From contig NZ_JAABNO010000004.1 in NCBI RefSeq assembly GCF_009928445.1, positions 62,001-126,000 on the forward strand: a DNA stretch of 64,000 nucleotides. The letters are read 5' to 3'. Below are positions 26,000 to 34,549 of this stretch, in pieces. The position numbers and the translations under genes were made by a program. The number at the start of each line of letters is the position of its first letter. Within the stretch, counting starts at the first letter, position 1. This DNA is from Clostridium sp. C8-1-8 (GTDB taxonomy: Bacteria > Bacillota > Clostridia > Clostridiales > Clostridiaceae). A model generated the notes under the pieces. The model did not search any database. It had not been told where the DNA came from and saw only the letters and a list, made by a program, of their open reading frames with translations.

Positions 26000-28348
26000 A
26001 TGCAATTAAAGAAAGCAAAAGATAATAGAAAGTTTACACTAGTTATTATATCTGTATTAGTTGTTGCAGTTATGTTTGTACCAATGCTATATTCCTCTAT
26101 CTACCTTGGCAGCGTATGGGATGTCTATGGGAGGCTTGATAGTGTCCCAGTAGCTTTTGTAAACTTAGATAAGTCGGTTACGAAGGATGGAAAAGAATAT
26201 GCTATAGGTAAGGAAGTTGAAGATAAGCTTAAAGATAACAATAAAGTAGGCTGGCGTTTTGTAAGTCATGAAGAGGCTATGGATGGCGTTAAGGGAACTA
26301 AGTACTATGCAGTGATAGAGATACCGGAAAACTTTTCTCAAAGCATCTCAAATGCACAAGATGGAAAGTTTAATAATCCAGAGATAACTTATACAGCAAA
26401 CAAAGGGAAAAATTTTGTGTTTTCGCAAGTTTCCTCAAAGGTTGCTGAGGGTATTAAAACTGAAGTTAGTTCCAGCATACAAAAAGAAATTTCAAAAGCA
26501 TTGGTAGATAGTTTATATGACGTAAAGGTATCTATTAAGGATGCTGGAGATGGAGCTTCTAAGCTTCAAGATGGTACACAAAAGCTACTTGATGGCGGTA
26601 AAACTTTAACTGATGGTCTTGGAATAGCAGCTAGTGGAGCTTCTAAACTAGAAGATGGATTGAAGCAGGCAGCGACTGGAGGGCAATCACTTCAAGCTGG
26701 AACAAAACAGTTATATGATGGTAGTAACAATCTTTCTAGTGGAATTACACAAGCTTCCAATGGAGCAAATGACTTGAAAAATGGATTGTTTACACTAGCT
26801 TCTGGAGAAAATCAAGTTTTAAATGGAGCAAGTAAGCTAGTTAGTGGCTTAGACACGCTTAAGCAAAGTTTAACCGCTAAGAATGACAAACTTCCACTGT
26901 TAGTTAGTGGTGCTTCTCAGTTAAGTGATAAAACTAGTGAACTAGCACAAAAAACTTCTGATTTGAATTATGTTAATTTTAGTGCTTTAGCTTATGGTAC
27001 AAGTCAAACAGAACAAGCTATTAGCAGTGCCAATAGTGCAATTAGTCCAGAATTAGTTGCTGATCTTGATAACTCAAATATGAGTGAAGCGGATAAAGCA
27101 AAAATAAAACAAATAGTTGGTACAGTGCAAAAGGTAGATGCAGTAAATAAAACTGCAAAGATATCTGGACATCTTTCAGCTATGGCAGAAGGGGTTAAGC
27201 CTTTACCTAATGCTATGGAACAGTTAAAACAAGGAAGCAAAAATCTTTCAGATGGAATAAATCAATTGGTAAATGGTCTATCAGATACACAAAATAAAGC
27301 TTCAGTGGGCGTAGATCAGTTATTAGCTGGAGCAAAGGCGCTTCAAAGTGGAAGTTCTGCTATATATAGTGGCTTAAGCACAGCTGCTAGCAAAACTGGA
27401 GAACTGTCTAATGGATTGCAACAGCTAAACACTGGTTCTATAGCTTTAAGAGATGGATTAAAAACTGCAAATGATGGTGCGGTAAGTTTAAGTTCAGGTT
27501 TAAATACTGCAGCAAGTAAAACTGAAGATTTAACTAATGGACTTAATAAGCTTAGCAGCGGAGCAAATACTTTGACTAGCGGTTTAAGCGATGCCAATGA
27601 TGGAACTAGCAAACTTAAGGATGGACTAAATAGCGGCTATGATAAGATGAGTAATAAACTTAAATTCAATTCTGAGAATATGTCTCAGTTTATATCCGAG
27701 CCTATAACTCTTAAGGATAACTCTATAAATGATGTGAAATACTATGGAGAAGGCTTAGCACCATATTTTATGTCATTATCCTTATGGTTAGGTGCAATGT
27801 TTATGAGTTTAATACTTTCCATTGCAAAATCAAAGAATTTATTTAAGAGTAAGTTAATGAACAGCTTCTTTGGCAAGTTTATAGTTGGTTCAGGTCTTGT
27901 AACTATGCAGGCCATAATATTGAGTTTAACTGTTACAAAAGGCTTAGGAATAGACCCAGCAAATATACTTGAATTTTATATGACAAATATTCTGATTGCT
28001 GTAGCATTTTTCAGTGTAATGTATGGAGTATCTCATGCTATAGGAGTTTTGGGGGGAGCGGTAATGTTTATAGTACTTCTACTACAACTAGCTTCTTCTG
28101 GAGGAACTTTCCCAATAGAGACTGCTCCTTTATTTTATAAGATTATTAATAAAGTAGTACCGATGACTTACTCAGTAAGTACACTTAGAATGACCATATC
28201 TGGTATAAATCAATCATTACTTAATAGTAATATGATAGGATTATTGATTTTTATATTAGTATTTTTAAGTGGAGGATTTATAGTAAGAGCAATAATGGAG
28301 CTTGGTAAAAATAAGAAGCAGCAACTTAGAGAATCTGAGGCTGCATAA
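26000..28348 (+). CDS. YhgE/Pip-type membrane protein
   Basis: A 782-residue protein. The first membrane segment (about 13-34) is followed by a PVAFVNLDKS motif typical of the YhgE/Pip N-terminal domain. A very long external region (about 40-585) is full of repeating SGxxxLxxGL / DGxxKLxDGL units, which predict an extended helical stalk. Five to six membrane helices close the protein (about 590-770, ABC-2-like permease fold). In Lactococcus Pip is a phage receptor; in other Gram-positives homologues often sit next to TetR regulators as here. AAGGAGG precedes the ATG. Confidence 0.88.
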   Translation: MQLKKAKDNRKFTLVIISVLVVAVMFVPMLYSSIYLGSVWDVYGRLDSVPVAFVNLDKSVTKDGKEYAIGKEVEDKLKDNNKVGWRFVSHEEAMDGVKGTKYYAVIEIPENFSQSISNAQDGKFNNPEITYTANKGKNFVFSQVSSKVAEGIKTEVSSSIQKEISKALVDSLYDVKVSIKDAGDGASKLQDGTQKLLDGGKTLTDGLGIAASGASKLEDGLKQAATGGQSLQAGTKQLYDGSNNLSSGITQASNGANDLKNGLFTLASGENQVLNGASKLVSGLDTLKQSLTAKNDKLPLLVSGASQLSDKTSELAQKTSDLNYVNFSALAYGTSQTEQAISSANSAISPELVADLDNSNMSEADKAKIKQIVGTVQKVDAVNKTAKISGHLSAMAEGVKPLPNAMEQLKQGSKNLSDGINQLVNGLSDTQNKASVGVDQLLAGAKALQSGSSAIYSGLSTAASKTGELSNGLQQLNTGSIALRDGLKTANDGAVSLSSGLNTAASKTEDLTNGLNKLSSGANTLTSGLSDANDGTSKLKDGLNSGYDKMSNKLKFNSENMSQFISEPITLKDNSINDVKYYGEGLAPYFMSLSLWLGAMFMSLILSIAKSKNLFKSKLMNSFFGKFIVGSGLVTMQAIILSLTVTKGLGIDPANILEFYMTNILIAVAFFSVMYGVSHAIGVLGGAVMFIVLLLQLASSGGTFPIETAPLFYKIINKVVPMTYSVSTLRMTISGINQSLLNSNMIGLLIFILVFLSGGFIVRAIMELGKNKKQQLRESEAA

Positions 28349-28374
28349 ATTAATAAGATATCTGCTTATGATAG

Positions 28375-28406
28375 GGACTATTTAGCGAAAGTTAAATAGT
28401 CCTTTT
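28375..28406 (+). terminator. Terminator after the YhgE/Pip gene
   Basis: GGACTATTTA (28375-28384) pairs with TAAATAGTCC (28393-28402) around an 8-base loop and is followed by TTTT. Confidence 0.88.
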
Positions 28407-28496
28407 ATAATTTAATAGATAGTAGTATACTTTTATATTGAAAATAAATGTAAGCAATTATATAATCTGTTATAGAATATAGGGAGATTGATAAAA

Positions 28497-28546
28497 AGGA
28501 GGATTCTAGTTCTTATGATTTTATATCATATTAGCTAGATATCATT
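28497..28546 (+). promoter_or_regulatory. murB leader with a displaced ribosome site and 7-codon frame
   Basis: AAGGAGG (28497-28503) lies 43 bases before the murB ATG, too far for direct use. Between them is a 7-codon frame (28515-28538, MILYHIS) and a hairpin TATGAT/ATCATA inside a wider CTAG/CTAG pairing. Either a leader peptide hands ribosomes to murB, or the hairpin brings the site close to the murB start. Confidence 0.4.
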
Positions 28547-29449
28547 ATGAACACTGACGATATTGTTTCAAGCTTGGAAGTATTGCTTAATAATAAAAAT
28601 GTTTTTGTAAATGAACCTATGAGTAAGCATACGACTTTTCGTGTGGGAGGAAATGCAGATGTATTGGTAAGTCCAGATACTATAGCTGAATTGATATCAG
28701 TACTTGAGTATTTAAGATTAAATAATATTAAGCACATAGTTATAGGGAATGGAAGTAATCTGGTTGTAGAGGACAGCGGATATAGGGGAGTTATTGTTAA
28801 GACATCAAAATTGAATTCTATTAATATTAAAGAGAATCTACTTGAAGCAGGATGCGGAGCATTTCTTTCAACTGTTAGTAAAATAGCACTAGAGCATGGA
28901 TTAGCTGGAACTGAATTTCTCTCAGGTATACCTGGTACCATTGGTGGAGCTATCACCATGAATGCAGGTGCCTACAATTCTGAGATAAGTGACATAATTG
29001 ATTATGCTATTGTCTTAAAAGAAGATAAGACAGAAAAGATAAGTAAAGCAGAACTTATGCTTTCTTATAGAAACAGCATAATACAAAAGGAAAATTATAC
29101 AGTTCTTTCTGCAGGGTTTAATCTAAGGAAAGATAGCTATGAAGTTATACATGCTAAGATGAGTGAGATACAAGCTAAAAGGATTTCATCTCAACCACTT
29201 AATTATCCAAATGCAGGCAGTATATTTAAGAGAATAAACGGCCATCCAGTTGGAGCTGTAATAGAGAATGCAGGGCTTAAAAATGTAGCAATAGGCGGAG
29301 CAAAAGTTTCTGAGAAACATGCCAATTTTATAGTTAATACAGGAAATGCTACAGCAAAGGATATTAAGTCTTTAATTGAACTTGTTAAGAAGACCGTTAA
29401 GGATAAGACGGATATAGATTTGGAAACTGAAGTTAAGTTTATAGGCTAG
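28547..29449 (+). CDS. murB: UDP-N-acetylenolpyruvoylglucosamine reductase
   Basis: A 300-residue type II MurB. It makes UDP-N-acetylmuramate by NADPH reduction in peptidoglycan precursor synthesis. FAD-binding features are clear: TTFRVGGNADVLV (about 25-37), GNGSNLVVEDSG (about 66-77), and GIPGTIGGAITMNAGAYNSE (about 127-146). The active-site Ser lies in PNAGSIFKR, and a catalytic Glu in the closing ETEVKFIG. No in-frame upstream start exists, because a TAG blocks the frame, so the ATG at 28547 stands despite a weak local ribosome site. It is a single-gene unit with a terminator. Confidence 0.95.
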   Translation: MNTDDIVSSLEVLLNNKNVFVNEPMSKHTTFRVGGNADVLVSPDTIAELISVLEYLRLNNIKHIVIGNGSNLVVEDSGYRGVIVKTSKLNSINIKENLLEAGCGAFLSTVSKIALEHGLAGTEFLSGIPGTIGGAITMNAGAYNSEISDIIDYAIVLKEDKTEKISKAELMLSYRNSIIQKENYTVLSAGFNLRKDSYEVIHAKMSEIQAKRISSQPLNYPNAGSIFKRINGHPVGAVIENAGLKNVAIGGAKVSEKHANFIVNTGNATAKDIKSLIELVKKTVKDKTDIDLETEVKFIG

Positions 29450-29512
29450 ATTTTTGAAACAATATTATAAAATAACAATGAAAATTAAATACTTTAACGT
29501 CTATAAGTTTAG

Positions 29513-29545
29513 AAAAGGGGTTCTTGAAAAAAGAATCCCTTTTTT
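29513..29545 (+). terminator. Terminator after murB
   Basis: AAAAGGGGTTCTT (29513-29525) pairs with AAGAATCCCTTTT (one G-U pair), followed by further Ts. Confidence 0.88.
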
Positions 29546-29570
29546 AAATTTCAACATTAACTATTTGTCT

Positions 29571-29627
29571 AAGTTCATTAAAGCATAGGATAACTGGTAA
29601 ATTAATTTCAATATAGTACTTTAACAG
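29571..29627 (-). repeat. Palindromic repeat family 2, partial copy 1
   Basis: It shares AAAGCATAGGAT, AATTAATTTCAA and GTACTTTAACAG, in that order and spacing, with the reverse complement of the full copy at 46622-46741. Only about half of the element is present. It lies between murB and the convergent hydrolase gene. Confidence 0.65.
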
Positions 29628-29657
29628 AATATTATTTTTATTAATCATTTCGAAAGA

Positions 29658-30476
29658 TTAATTTTTTTCCACTCTTTCAAGCCATTCTTTAACCAATGTA
29701 TTAAAAACAGCTTCTTGTTCTATTTGAAGGTTATGACCAGCCATATCTAAAACTGCAAAGGTTGCTCTAGGATAATTATCTAATATGTCCCAGGAGTCTT
29801 TATAACCTACACTGGAATCTTGACGGCCTAAAAGCATAAGAGTTGGTTTTTCATAGACAGCTTCAAGGTTATCAACGTTAAAAGAAAACTCATAACCGGT
29901 ATTTCTTAAGTTGGTTAAAAATTTATCATCTGCTATTTTTACGCCGCATAATATTTCATCACTATATCTTTGCCATATCTTTTCACTTTGAACCACTGCC
30001 ATAGAGTTAAAGTCCTTAGCGTCAAATTCCTCAAGGGTTGATAATAAATTAGGATCTTCATATAAGACTACATGTTGAGGATTATTACGTTTATTATAAT
30101 CTGCTACAATGCAAGGACATAGAAGAAATAACCCATCTACCTTTTCAGGAATCTTATAGGTAATACCTCTTGCAATATATCCTCCATAAGATTCACCGCA
30201 AAGGAGAAAATTCTCGCCAGGAATTAGGGTGTTTATAAACTCTATTACAATATCAAGCATCATATCAGAGTTTTTAATCCAGCTTGCACTTTCGGACTGA
30301 CCCATGCCTGGTAAGTCAATATATATTCTTTTATAACTGGATAGATTATTGAAAACAGGCTCCATGCATCCAGACATAAGTCTGTGATCAGGATAATATC
30401 CATGAATCAAAACAATTGGCTTCCCATCGCCAATTGTTTCATAATTAATATTTAAATTATTTATTGATACTTTCAT
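29658..30476 (-). CDS. Alpha/beta-hydrolase fold protein
   Basis: A 272-residue hydrolase. The early IVLIHGYYPDHRLM gives the HG oxyanion motif. CGESYGG (about 95-101) is the nucleophile elbow with Ser. GRQDSSVG carries the acid and AGHNLQIEQ the catalytic His (about 252). It may be an esterase, lipase or C-C hydrolase; the substrate is not evident. The ATG at 30476 follows AAAGGGG by 8 bases, and upstream codons lie before that site. A long intergenic region with a MITE-like element precedes it. Confidence 0.85.
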   Translation of the reverse strand: MKVSINNLNINYETIGDGKPIVLIHGYYPDHRLMSGCMEPVFNNLSSYKRIYIDLPGMGQSESASWIKNSDMMLDIVIEFINTLIPGENFLLCGESYGGYIARGITYKIPEKVDGLFLLCPCIVADYNKRNNPQHVVLYEDPNLLSTLEEFDAKDFNSMAVVQSEKIWQRYSDEILCGVKIADDKFLTNLRNTGYEFSFNVDNLEAVYEKPTLMLLGRQDSSVGYKDSWDILDNYPRATFAVLDMAGHNLQIEQEAVFNTLVKEWLERVEKN

Positions 30477-30694
30477 CAAAACGGCCCCTTTAAGTAATAA
30501 TATTACGAACATAAGTTCTAGATAAGTTTACCATATATTAAATTTTGTGTAAACATATAGGGTGATTTTAGCTCAGTAATTCTAATATATAGTTTTAAAA
30601 TGATGGTATAAAATATAAATATAGATTTAAATAATATTATGTAGACAAGCTATATAGAACACTATATAGTAAAGTTTTTTTGGTATATAGGAAT

Positions 30695-30958
30695 GTATTT
30701 AAAAAATGTTGTTAATGGATTTATGGATTAAATACTAAGTTGAACAATGACAGATAAAGATATATCGCTAAGTAATAAAATTCATGTTTCAAAATCTCAT
30801 TTCAGAAGGCAGAGAAGCTTTAAATGTATATTTTCTATCAAAGTGGTATATCTTTATTTGCTCTAGAGGTTAGCGTTATCGGATATTAAGTTAGTCATTT
30901 ACTGTGTAAAATCAGTTTATTGGCTTGATGATATCCTACACCAACATTTTTTAAATAC
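30695..30958. mobile_element. MITE-like element with 17-bp perfect inverted ends and 8-bp target duplication
   Basis: GTATTTAAAAAATGTTG (30695-30711) is the exact reverse complement of bases 30942-30958. The 8-mer ATAGGAAT directly flanks both ends (30687-30694 and 30959-30966), as expected for a target-site duplication. The 264-bp interior has no gene. It has further self-complementarity (AAAGATATA near 30752 with TATATCTTT near 30847). Eight-base duplications are made by several IS families such as IS6, IS256 and ISL3; the parent is not identified. Confidence 0.8.
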
Positions 30959-31085
30959 ATAGGAATATAAAAAAACAATGTTTTCAAGTATAGATTAAAA
31001 CGTAAAAAAGTGTAATTTTACAATCTTCACAGTAGATTAAAGGCTTTTATGCATTGAGGTTGTAAAAAACATACAAAACTTTATT

Positions 31086-31132
31086 TTTATAGCATGAAGT
31101 ACTTTATAGCATAGAGTAGTTTATGGTATAAT
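31086..31132 (+). promoter_or_regulatory. padR promoter with tandem direct repeats
   Basis: TTTATAGCATGAAGTA (31086-31101) and TTTATAGCATAGAGTA (31103-31118) differ at two positions and repeat with a 17-base period. TATAAT lies at 31127-31132, and the second repeat covers the -35 position. The start site would lie only about 14 bases before the padR start codon. It is a likely autoregulatory site. Confidence 0.5.
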
Positions 31133-31151
31133 ATTACTGGAGGTGAACTAT

Positions 31152-31484
31152 TTGGAATTAAGCAAAGAAATGATTAAAGGTTATATAGAAAGCATTATAC
31201 TGACGCTTTTGAAAAAAGAAGATCTATATGGCTATGAGATAGCAAAGAGAATTAGAAATACTAGCAGGGGAAGCTTTGAGATAAAAGAAGGCACCATGTA
31301 TGTAGTACTTAAAAGACTTGAAAATAACGGGCTTGTAACTACCTACTGGGATGATGGAGAAAGCGGAGGCGGAAGAAGGCGATATCATAAGATAACAGAA
31401 AAGGGTATTGAGTATCTTAAAGTAAAGAAAGAGGAATGGGTGTTTTTCAGAGATATACTAAACATCTTTTTTGGGGAGGAATAG
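31152..31484 (+). CDS. PadR-family transcriptional regulator
   Basis: A 110-residue winged-helix protein: KGYIESIILTLLKKEDLYGYEI, then the recognition part GTMYVVLKRLENNGLVTTYW and the wing with GGGRRRYHKIT. The TTG at 31152 is preferred because GGAGGTG lies 6 bases upstream; a GTG at 31143 overlaps that site. The stop overlaps the start region of the next gene by a base or two, so the two are coupled. PadR genes followed by a HAAS-domain membrane protein are a known Firmicute arrangement, in which the HAAS domain is thought to contact PadR. Confidence 0.88.
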   Translation: MELSKEMIKGYIESIILTLLKKEDLYGYEIAKRIRNTSRGSFEIKEGTMYVVLKRLENNGLVTTYWDDGESGGGRRRYHKITEKGIEYLKVKKEEWVFFRDILNIFFGEE

Positions 31485-31728
31485 TGGTGAAGGAGATAGA
31501 TAACTATATAAATTCTATATATAAAAATGCAGATGATGATTTTGAAGAGATAGAAGAAATAAAAAATGATATGAGACAGCATTTAATAGAAACTGTAGAG
31601 GAACTTAAGAGAGAAGGAAAAAGTGAAGCTGAAAGCATAAAGATAGCGATAGAAAGATTTGGAGAGGCACCGTGGATAAAGGCTGAACTTTCAAAGGTGA
31701 TTCCGTTTACTAGAAAGCATTTTAGCAT
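31457..31728 (+). repeat. Direct duplication, left copy
   Basis: It begins at ACTAAACATCTTTT inside the 3' end of padR and covers the first about 80 codons of the first HAAS gene. Compared with 32429-32698 there are two substitutions in about 230 coding bases; similarity then collapses within the first membrane helix. Confidence 0.9.
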
Positions 31729-32359
31729 ATCTCTATGTGCTTCTTTGTCGATGATTGGTATATTGCTTGTAGTTGTAATTACACTGGCAAATTATGCAGG
31801 TAATAAATTTTTACTTGACGGCACTATGCTATCAGTTCTTGCAGTACCTATATACATTATTATCAGAGCCTCAAAACTAGAGAGTATAAGAAAGAGTAAC
31901 CAAGAAACTGACTTGAAAAAAGAAGGAATAAGATTATTATTTATAATTTCTATTTTTTATATAATAGGCTCTGCTATACATCAGTTTGGAACCTTTCCAA
32001 ACTATAATAACAAAGTATATTATTCTGTAAGCCTTATACCTTTGAGTCATATGATAGATGTAACCCATAGAGGGGTTCCTATATATGTACCAGTAATAAG
32101 CTGTGTAAAAGTCTTTATTTCATACTTAGTAGTAGGGGCTTTATCCATAATTGTAAGTAGTAGATATAAAAAGTTAAGTGCATGTATAGGATTAGGGGGG
32201 ACAATTTTTTTAATAGCTACTATGTTGAATTATTCTATGTCTATTTTGGGATTAACACTAGTAAGAACTATTAACTTTGATGTAGATTACCTTATATCAT
32301 GTATTTTAGGAACAGTTGTTGGGTGGTTTATATATAGCAAAAAGATAAGAAAATCATAG
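31487..32359 (+). CDS. HAAS-domain membrane protein, copy 1
   Basis: A protein of about 290 residues. Residues 1-75 are a soluble helical HAAS/DUF1700-like domain (YINSIYKNADDDFEEIEEI, then IAIERFGEAPWIKAEL). Six or so membrane helices follow (about 82-285). The start is a GTG: 31487 lies 7 bases from GGGGAGG, while 31484 is the alternative and overlaps the padR stop. It probably senses or signals envelope state to the adjacent PadR; that is inference from gene pairing. Confidence 0.8.
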   Translation: MKEIDNYINSIYKNADDDFEEIEEIKNDMRQHLIETVEELKREGKSEAESIKIAIERFGEAPWIKAELSKVIPFTRKHFSISLCASLSMIGILLVVVITLANYAGNKFLLDGTMLSVLAVPIYIIIRASKLESIRKSNQETDLKKEGIRLLFIISIFYIIGSAIHQFGTFPNYNNKVYYSVSLIPLSHMIDVTHRGVPIYVPVISCVKVFISYLVVGALSIIVSSRYKKLSACIGLGGTIFLIATMLNYSMSILGLTLVRTINFDVDYLISCILGTVVGWFIYSKKIRKS

Positions 32360-32428
32360 GTATTTGCATAAATAGAGTTCTTTTAAGGCTCAATGATAGT
32401 ATTACAATTTATTAAAGGGGATTTGTAG

Positions 32429-32698
32429 ACTAAACATCTTTTAAGGAGGTATGGTGGTGAAGGAGATAGATAACTATATAAATTCTATATATAAAAATGC
32501 AGATGATGATTTTGAAGAGATAGAAGAAATAAAAAATGATATGAGACAGCATTTAATAGAAACTGTAGAGGAACTTAAGAGAGAAGGAAAAGGTGAAGCT
32601 GAAAGCATAAAGATAGCGATAGAAAGATTTGGAGAGGCACCGTGGATAAAGGCTGAACTTTCAAAGGTGATTCCTTTTACTAGAAAGAATTTTAATAT
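32429..32698 (+). repeat. Direct duplication, right copy
   Basis: This is the partner of 31457-31728, offset by about 970 bases. It includes a relic of the padR 3' end (ACTAAACATCTTTT) in what is now intergenic DNA. The segment just before the GTG differs by a small indel. Confidence 0.9.
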
Positions 32699-33341
32699 AG
32701 CGCTGTTTGTAGCTTTAGGTATGATTACTATTTCATTTGCCTTTATATTTTGTATTGCCAATTATGTAAGGGATGAAGGAACAATAAAAGGTGTAGTAAT
32801 GATATTATCAGCTCCAATATACATTATTCTAAGAGCTATAAAGCTTAAAGAGAGTATAAAGAATAAAGATGCAGTAAGCTTAAAGCTTGAGTGGATAAGA
32901 TTATTTTTTGTAATATATATAGCATATCTTATAGGAAGTTACATTCAATATATACAGACCTTTTCTGATACTTCTAAACAAATAAATTATTCAATAAACC
33001 TAATACCAATCATAGGTATACCTAATATATTAAAAGGAATGGCACTTAAAGGGCTAGGACTAAATATTTTTATAAGAGTTGTATTAAAATATTTTTTTAG
33101 ATATTTTCTTTTAGGTATTCTTGCACCTATTGCTTATAATAGCTTTAGAAAGCTTAACAACTGCATACTCTTAGGTATAGCAATTTATATAGGAATCTTT
33201 TTGATAAATTCTATCTTTTCTATCTTTGGATTATCCTATCATAGGGAGATAACTATAAATATAGATTTTCTTATGGTAGCTGTTTTAGGTGTAGTTATTG
33301 GTTATTTTATATCTAATAAAAAACTAATAAAATCGAAATAG
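32457..33341 (+). CDS. HAAS-domain membrane protein, copy 2
   Basis: A protein of about 294 residues, paralogue of the preceding gene. The soluble domain is the same except Gly for Ser near residue 47. The membrane half is only loosely similar (IYIILRAIKL and a closing YFISNKKLIKSK correspond to IYIIIRASKL and FIYSKKIRKS). The GTG at 32457 lies 7 bases from AAGGAGG; ATG 32451 is too close to that site. It lies 97 bases after the first copy. Confidence 0.8.
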   Translation: MKEIDNYINSIYKNADDDFEEIEEIKNDMRQHLIETVEELKREGKGEAESIKIAIERFGEAPWIKAELSKVIPFTRKNFNIALFVALGMITISFAFIFCIANYVRDEGTIKGVVMILSAPIYIILRAIKLKESIKNKDAVSLKLEWIRLFFVIYIAYLIGSYIQYIQTFSDTSKQINYSINLIPIIGIPNILKGMALKGLGLNIFIRVVLKYFFRYFLLGILAPIAYNSFRKLNNCILLGIAIYIGIFLINSIFSIFGLSYHREITINIDFLMVAVLGVVIGYFISNKKLIKSK

Positions 33342-33395
33342 AGTTTTGAGGCTTGGATTAAATTTAAAAGTCTCCAAACTGGCTTGAATACAATA

Positions 33396-33441
33396 AATTC
33401 TTAACTTCTTAACAATTTAAGAGGAAAAAAAGTTAAGAATT
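33396..33441. terminator. Inverted repeat after the HAAS pair
   Basis: AATTCTTAACTT (33396-33407) and AAGTTAAGAATT (33430-33441) are perfect 12-base arms with a 22-base loop. There is no clear U-tract, so it is a hairpin or a protein site. Confidence 0.45.
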
Positions 33442-33507
33442 GAACTTGTTAAAATTTTATATTTTTTAGAGTGAAATTATATAATTTTAATTGAATAGAA
33501 TTCAGAA

Positions 33508-33540
33508 AAATAGCATTGATATATAAAGTCAATGCTATTT
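33508..33540. terminator. Hairpin between convergent genes
   Basis: AAATAGCATTGA (33508-33519) pairs perfectly with TCAATGCTATTT (33529-33540). A-rich sequence precedes it. It can serve the HAAS operon or the convergent gene at 33593. Confidence 0.6.
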
Positions 33541-33592
33541 GATATTGCATAATCTAAAAGAAAAATGTGATAAGTATTAAAATTGGATAAGG

Positions 33593-34132
33593 CTATAGAA
33601 GATGAATTTTTTTCATATAACTACCTGCTGTATCAATAAATTTATTAATATCTATGTTCTTATATTTACTATTATTAATTTCTATATAAAACAGCCCCAA
33701 CCATCGTCCCAGAACTCTTAAATATTTATTTATAGCTATGTCTTTTTTTCTTGATATCCTTATAGAATCTGTCCCTCTGTATGAATGACATTCAACTTCA
33801 AATATTTCAGCCCATTTTATTATTATTTCTTTAGACAACTTTTTGATTATGATACCGTCATAATTTATTTCAACGTATTGCCTTTTTAGAATTATAGAAC
33901 CTACTAAATCAGCATCTAGATATGTTACATATAAATGTAAAGGAAGTGTTATAGCTAATATTATTAAAATATCTCTTATATTCATATGTTCTATAATAAG
34001 CTCATAAAATAAAAAAATATCAAGAGCTATAGTACATAAATTAAAATAAGCAATAACAATTTTATAGGTTATATTATATTTAGGAAAAAATCGTATAGGC
34101 ATATTATATTTATTGTGTTTATTCTTATACAT
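33593..34132 (-). CDS. Hypothetical two-helix membrane protein with a PH-like domain
   Basis: A 179-residue protein. A basic N-terminus is followed by two hydrophobic helices (about 22-42 and 52-70), then a beta-rich domain (RQYVEINYDGIIIKKL, IIIKWAEIFEVEC) that resembles bacterial PH domains attached to membrane pairs. It ends with a helix. GAAAGGA precedes the ATG on the minus strand. No function can be assigned. Confidence 0.65.
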   Translation of the reverse strand: MYKNKHNKYNMPIRFFPKYNITYKIVIAYFNLCTIALDIFLFYELIIEHMNIRDILIILAITLPLHLYVTYLDADLVGSIILKRQYVEINYDGIIIKKLSKEIIIKWAEIFEVECHSYRGTDSIRISRKKDIAINKYLRVLGRWLGLFYIEINNSKYKNIDINKFIDTAGSYMKKIHLL

Positions 34133-34506
34133 GGTGCATATCCTTTCATGGACATATTCAAATTATTATTTACTTATGTGAAACATTTTAAGACTCTTAT
34201 TTAGCAAAATTAAGAGCTTATTTATTTTCTAAACGTATTATTTTTAATAGTCTCTAAATATATATCGAACTTAAAGTATTGATTACTTGGGACTGTCATT
34301 TTTTTCTGTTTCTGCTTTAAAAATGTTAGTGCCTTACCAACCTCAAGATATTGAAATCAATGCATTAAGGGAATTTTACTATATTTTTCAAGGCTCCACA
34401 ATGAGGTAATAGTAATTGAATAGAATATATTTCTATAAACAATTTAAAATAAAAGTTTCTTTAAAATCACTCTATTATTAGATTATGTAAGAATGAAAAG
34501 TAAACA
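34133..34506. other. Intergenic region with no supported gene
   Basis: One 43-codon stop-to-stop stretch around 34285-34413 reads without interruption (ends IFQGSTMR) but has no ribosome site and no family that I recognise. It could be a decayed fragment. The remainder is AT-rich. Confidence 0.35.
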
Positions 34507-34535
34507 TTGTGGCATTGGTAAATTTATAATATAAT
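34507..34535 (+). promoter_or_regulatory. Promoter of the FtsA-like gene
   Basis: TTGTGG (34507-34512) and TATAAT (34530-34535) with a 17-base spacer. Confidence 0.55.
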
Positions 34536-34549
34536 CATAAGTAAGTATA

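Larger units (their letters stand above)
30513..31142. other. 630-base divergent intergenic region
   Basis: It holds the 264-bp inverted-repeat element (30695-30958), a hydrolase promoter somewhere on the left, and a padR promoter with direct repeats on the right (31086-31132). I see no protein gene. Confidence 0.45.

Noticed and set aside
27004..27612. Antisense frames within the YhgE/Pip gene
   Set aside because: They arise from the repetitive SGL/DGL coding units read backwards; there is no ribosome site or promoter.
31436..31486. Upstream ATG extension of the first HAAS gene
   Set aside because: The added residues overlap padR in another frame and the strong ribosome site lies just before the GTG; the second paralogue also starts at the GTG.
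34285..34413. 43-codon open stretch before the FtsA-like gene
   Set aside because: It has no ribosome site and no family I recognise; such a length is expected by chance, so it is not called as a gene or pseudogene.
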